This document shows, piece after piece, positions 11,909-14,211 of a stretch of 14,211 nt of DNA. The position numbers and the translations under genes are program-made. How positions within the stretch are numbered: position 1 is the stretch's first letter; every line of letters starts with the position of its first letter. The DNA comes from Bacteroidota bacterium (GTDB lineage Bacteria; Bacteroidota; Bacteroidia; Chitinophagales; Chitinophagaceae): NCBI GenBank assembly GCA_005883855.1, contig VBAU01000034.1:1-14211 (forward strand). Direction: 5' to 3'. A model generated the notes under the pieces. That model saw nothing but the letters and a program-made list of their open reading frames with translations. It was not told the origin of the DNA and ran no database searches.

Positions 11909-14050
11909 TTAGAAAGATTTCCACTTGATCCATCTTTCGAAGAACTCGTAAGTTCTTAGCATTTGATCAATGCGCTGTCGATTGTTGCCACTTCTTGTGA
12001 TCTCATGAGTGGCTCCAGGGTGCCGCACATATTCTACGGGTCTGCCCAGGACTTTTAGGCTGCGGTAGAGCATTTCACCCTGGGTAGTTCCGGTCCGACG
12101 ATCATTCTCGCCATGAAAGATTATGTAAGGCGTTGTAATGTTTTGCACGTAAGTTATGGGAGACTCTCTTTCAAGAATTTCTTTCGTAGCAGGTTCCCAT
12201 GGATAACCTCCGAAGTAATTCGGTACAAGTCGCCATGCGTTCCCTTCTCCGAAGAACGTGGCAAGGTCATACACGCCGCGCTGGGAGCAGGCAGCCTTGA
12301 ACCGATGATCGTGTGCAATGATCCATGCTACGAGATATCCTGCATATGAACCACCGGTGACGATTAGTTTTGACGTATCTGCCCATCCATCGGACAACAC
12401 ATCACTGGTTGGGCCTGAGCCCCAATCATTGATATTGGCCCTTAAAAAATCCAGGCCGTAGCCACTGCTTCCACGAGGATTGCAATACACTACGCCATAA
12501 CCTTTGCTGCAGAAAAACTGGTACTCGTGCCACATACTTGTTTCTCCTGGTCCCCACATGGCAGAAGGTCCTCCATGTATTTCCAGCAACAAAGGATATT
12601 TTTTGCCCTGTTCAAAATTTATGGGTTTCATGATCCAATATTCAACGGTCATCCCTTTGCTATTGGTGAAGTTTCTCTTTTCAGGAAATGAAAGATTTTT
12701 CGTTTGCGCCCAACTGTGATTGAAATCGCTGATCCGCTTTTCATGTTTAGCGTTCGCATCGGCTAAATACACATCAAATGGATCTGCTACTTCCGTTTTT
12801 ACAAATACAAGATTACTGCCAAGAACATCAAAACTCACAATACCGCTATTGTAATCTGAAAGTTGTTCCACTTTCCTGGTTGACATGTCAACCCGGTAGA
12901 TGGGCTGCCCTCCGTTGCTTTGCGCTGAGAAGTACAGGTATTTCTCATCATTACTCCAGACAAAATTACCTTTCGCTCGATCAAAAGGGATGTCGACCTT
13001 ATCGTTCGCAGAACCATGTAAGGGCATTATGGAAAGTGTTGAGATACTCACAAACGAAGTGTTGCCATATTGAAAGGATAACCATTTTCCCGAAGGAGAA
13101 ACCTGTGGTGAGTTAAAGTTTTTGCCTTCCTCGCCGAGTATTTTCTTTAGATCACTGCCATCCGCATTCACAAGAAAGATCTCACTCTCAAGCGAACGAT
13201 CGGGGTGTTGGAGGGAGTCGATGTCGCCGGATAAAATGATTTGTTTACCATCTGGCGTGAAATCGGCAAAATTAAATCTATAAAAACCTTTCGTTAATTC
13301 CATCGTTTTTCCTGTTCCGTCAGCGCTGGTAATAAAAAAATGATTGAAGCTCATCTCAGCATTCACATCCGTTTCATCCTGGAAATTTAGTTTGTCCACC
13401 ACCTTTGCCTTTTTATCAATCACATCATTTTCAAGATAAGCCCTGATCTCGTCCATAGATCCATCCGGGTTAGCAATTGCCCGGGGGGTCGTAAGTTGCT
13501 CGTTTTTTTCAAACCCCGGTTGTTCGTAAGACCAGGAAGGAACCGCATGGTTTGGATTTAGTACGGAGTCCTTTAAAAGGTCCTTCAATGGAATGTTTGA
13601 AGAAAACAGAATTTTCTTTCCATTGGGACTCCATTTGGGCGTGCCTGCTCCGTATTTGAATTTTGTCAGTTGAGTCGCTTCACCTCCTTCAAGAGATAAC
13701 AAAAAAATTTGAGGCTTACCGTCGGCCAATCTAACAAAAGCAATTTGTTTTCCGTCAGGGCTCCATGCTGCCTGGGAAGAGCCTTCTTTCGTAGTCAATT
13801 GACGGGGCGATGAGCTGCCATCCGTGTTGACCATCCAGACTTGATTTAAGTATTTATAATCCCACTTAGAATCACCATCGGGTTCAACTGAAGTCACCGT
13901 AAATACCGCATGATGGCCATCCTTAGAAAGGTTGATGCCTGTGATCGATTTTATTTTTAGCATATCTGTAACCCTAACAGGTTCCTTAGGGTTTTGCGCA
14001 TAACAATATGAAGTCAATATGATCAAAGCCGGGAATAAAGATCTTCGCAT
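11909..14050 (-). CDS. S9 family serine peptidase (prolyl oligopeptidase/acylaminoacyl-peptidase type), exported
   Basis: This is a secreted serine peptidase of 713 residues with a signal peptide (MRRSLFPALIILTSYCYAQ). A propeller of PD40/TolB-like blades follows from about residue 40 to 430, with SPDGKQIAFV, SPNGKKILFSS, TPDGKQIILSG and SPSGKWLSFQ repeats. The alpha/beta-hydrolase domain occupies about the last 260 residues. The catalytic triad reads as S568 in GGSYAG, D650 in HGENDRR and H682 in GATHEI, with spacing typical of S9C enzymes. It would cleave short peptides, or acylated N-terminal residues, in the periplasm. The family usually has GGSYGG, so the second glycine is Ala here. An in-frame TTG at 14056 would add two residues, and the ATG at 14050 is preferred. 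The cytochrome gene follows 21 bases downstream. Confidence 0.94.
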   Translation of the reverse strand: MRRSLFPALIILTSYCYAQNPKEPVRVTDMLKIKSITGINLSKDGHHAVFTVTSVEPDGDSKWDYKYLNQVWMVNTDGSSSPRQLTTKEGSSQAAWSPDGKQIAFVRLADGKPQIFLLSLEGGEATQLTKFKYGAGTPKWSPNGKKILFSSNIPLKDLLKDSVLNPNHAVPSWSYEQPGFEKNEQLTTPRAIANPDGSMDEIRAYLENDVIDKKAKVVDKLNFQDETDVNAEMSFNHFFITSADGTGKTMELTKGFYRFNFADFTPDGKQIILSGDIDSLQHPDRSLESEIFLVNADGSDLKKILGEEGKNFNSPQVSPSGKWLSFQYGNTSFVSISTLSIMPLHGSANDKVDIPFDRAKGNFVWSNDEKYLYFSAQSNGGQPIYRVDMSTRKVEQLSDYNSGIVSFDVLGSNLVFVKTEVADPFDVYLADANAKHEKRISDFNHSWAQTKNLSFPEKRNFTNSKGMTVEYWIMKPINFEQGKKYPLLLEIHGGPSAMWGPGETSMWHEYQFFCSKGYGVVYCNPRGSSGYGLDFLRANINDWGSGPTSDVLSDGWADTSKLIVTGGSYAGYLVAWIIAHDHRFKAACSQRGVYDLATFFGEGNAWRLVPNYFGGYPWEPATKEILERESPITYVQNITTPYIIFHGENDRRTGTTQGEMLYRSLKVLGRPVEYVRHPGATHEITRSGNNRQRIDQMLRTYEFFERWIKWKSF

Positions 14051-14128
14051 AATCAAAAATTTAGGGATGAATGTACTAATTCAAAATGGATTGGCTGAAT
14101 GGCAAGTGGTAGGAGGTAGCGGGGGTAT

Positions 14129-14136
14129 TACCTTTG
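14129..14136 (+). promoter_or_regulatory. Candidate -7 box for the gene at the right edge
   Basis: TACCTTTG is an exact match to the Bacteroidota -7 consensus TAnnTTTG and lies 18 bases before the ATG at 14155, giving a leader of about 14 A/T-rich bases. No TTG is found at the expected -33 distance; the nearest, at 14091-14093, is too far. The -7 box alone makes this moderate evidence. Confidence 0.45.
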
Positions 14137-14154
14137 TCAGCTAATAATTTTAAT

Positions 14155-14211
14155 ATGACCAATCAGGTAAAGGAATTCAATGATTATCGCACCAAAATGA
14201 ACGAAGTGATA
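14155..14211 (+). CDS. N-terminal 19 codons of a probable carboxymuconolactone decarboxylase-family protein (partial)
   Basis: The frame MTNQVKEFNDYRTKMNEVI is open to the right edge and begins 18 bases after a good -7 box. The pattern with V/K-E-F-N-D-Y-R-x-K-M-N-E resembles, from memory, the N-terminus of Bacteroidota proteins of the carboxymuconolactone decarboxylase/AhpD-like family, whose CxxC residues would come later, outside this window. With only 19 residues the name is provisional. It diverges from the S9 peptidase gene, with 104 bases between the two starts. That spacer has no other clear feature besides the -7 box. Confidence 0.5.
   Translation, partial: MTNQVKEFNDYRTKMNEVI

Overview
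The window looks like a chromosomal stretch of a Bacteroidota bacterium, probably from the Cytophagales/Chitinophagales side. The evidence is Bacteroidota-type promoters (TTG, about 19 bases, TAnnTTTG), a lack of strong Shine-Dalgarno sites, an acyl-CoA dehydrogenase of about 600 residues, an S9 peptidase with a Tol-like propeller, a small two-haem cytochrome of the reaction-centre cytochrome family, and intergenic spacers filled with short tandem and palindromic repeats. The rank below phylum is a guess.

Layout from left to right. (1) A DppC-type ABC permease runs off the left edge, preceded by a membrane family 2 glycosyltransferase, both on the minus strand. (2) A plus-strand MarR regulator has a promoter overlapped by a perfect palindromic operator, followed by a large acyl-CoA dehydrogenase that ends tail to tail (4-base overlap) with a seven-helix membrane protein of unknown function. 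(3) A secreted N-acetylmuramoyl-L-alanine amidase faces a hairpin-rich 273-base spacer. (4) A complete oxidative pentose phosphate operon lies on the minus strand, in the order gnd, zwf, a 36-codon membrane-peptide ORF, pgl. It turns glucose 6-phosphate into ribulose 5-phosphate with NADPH. (5) A 77-residue signal-peptide/one-helix protein converges on a pair of exported minus-strand genes, an S9 serine peptidase and a two-haem c-type cytochrome. (6) At the right edge begins a plus-strand gene whose first 19 codons resemble Bacteroidota carboxymuconolactone decarboxylase-family proteins.

Most genes are ordinary core or household genes. The unusual part is the repeats. Several spacers carry arrays of 7-base units, with a different unit at each place but a shared pattern (N-Y-G-A-N-N-N), often arranged as inverted repeats. 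One such element, 123 bases with 12-base perfect terminal inverted repeats and a central hairpin, lies inside pgl. There it is translated in frame as about 41 extra residues just before the conserved lactonase core. This recalls the coding palindromic elements of Rickettsia and is the main item to follow up.

No RNA genes, insertion sequences, CRISPR arrays or phage genes were seen. No gene shows a frameshift. Several gene starts were moved inward from upstream TTG/GTG codons to an ATG, for reasons given in the entries.
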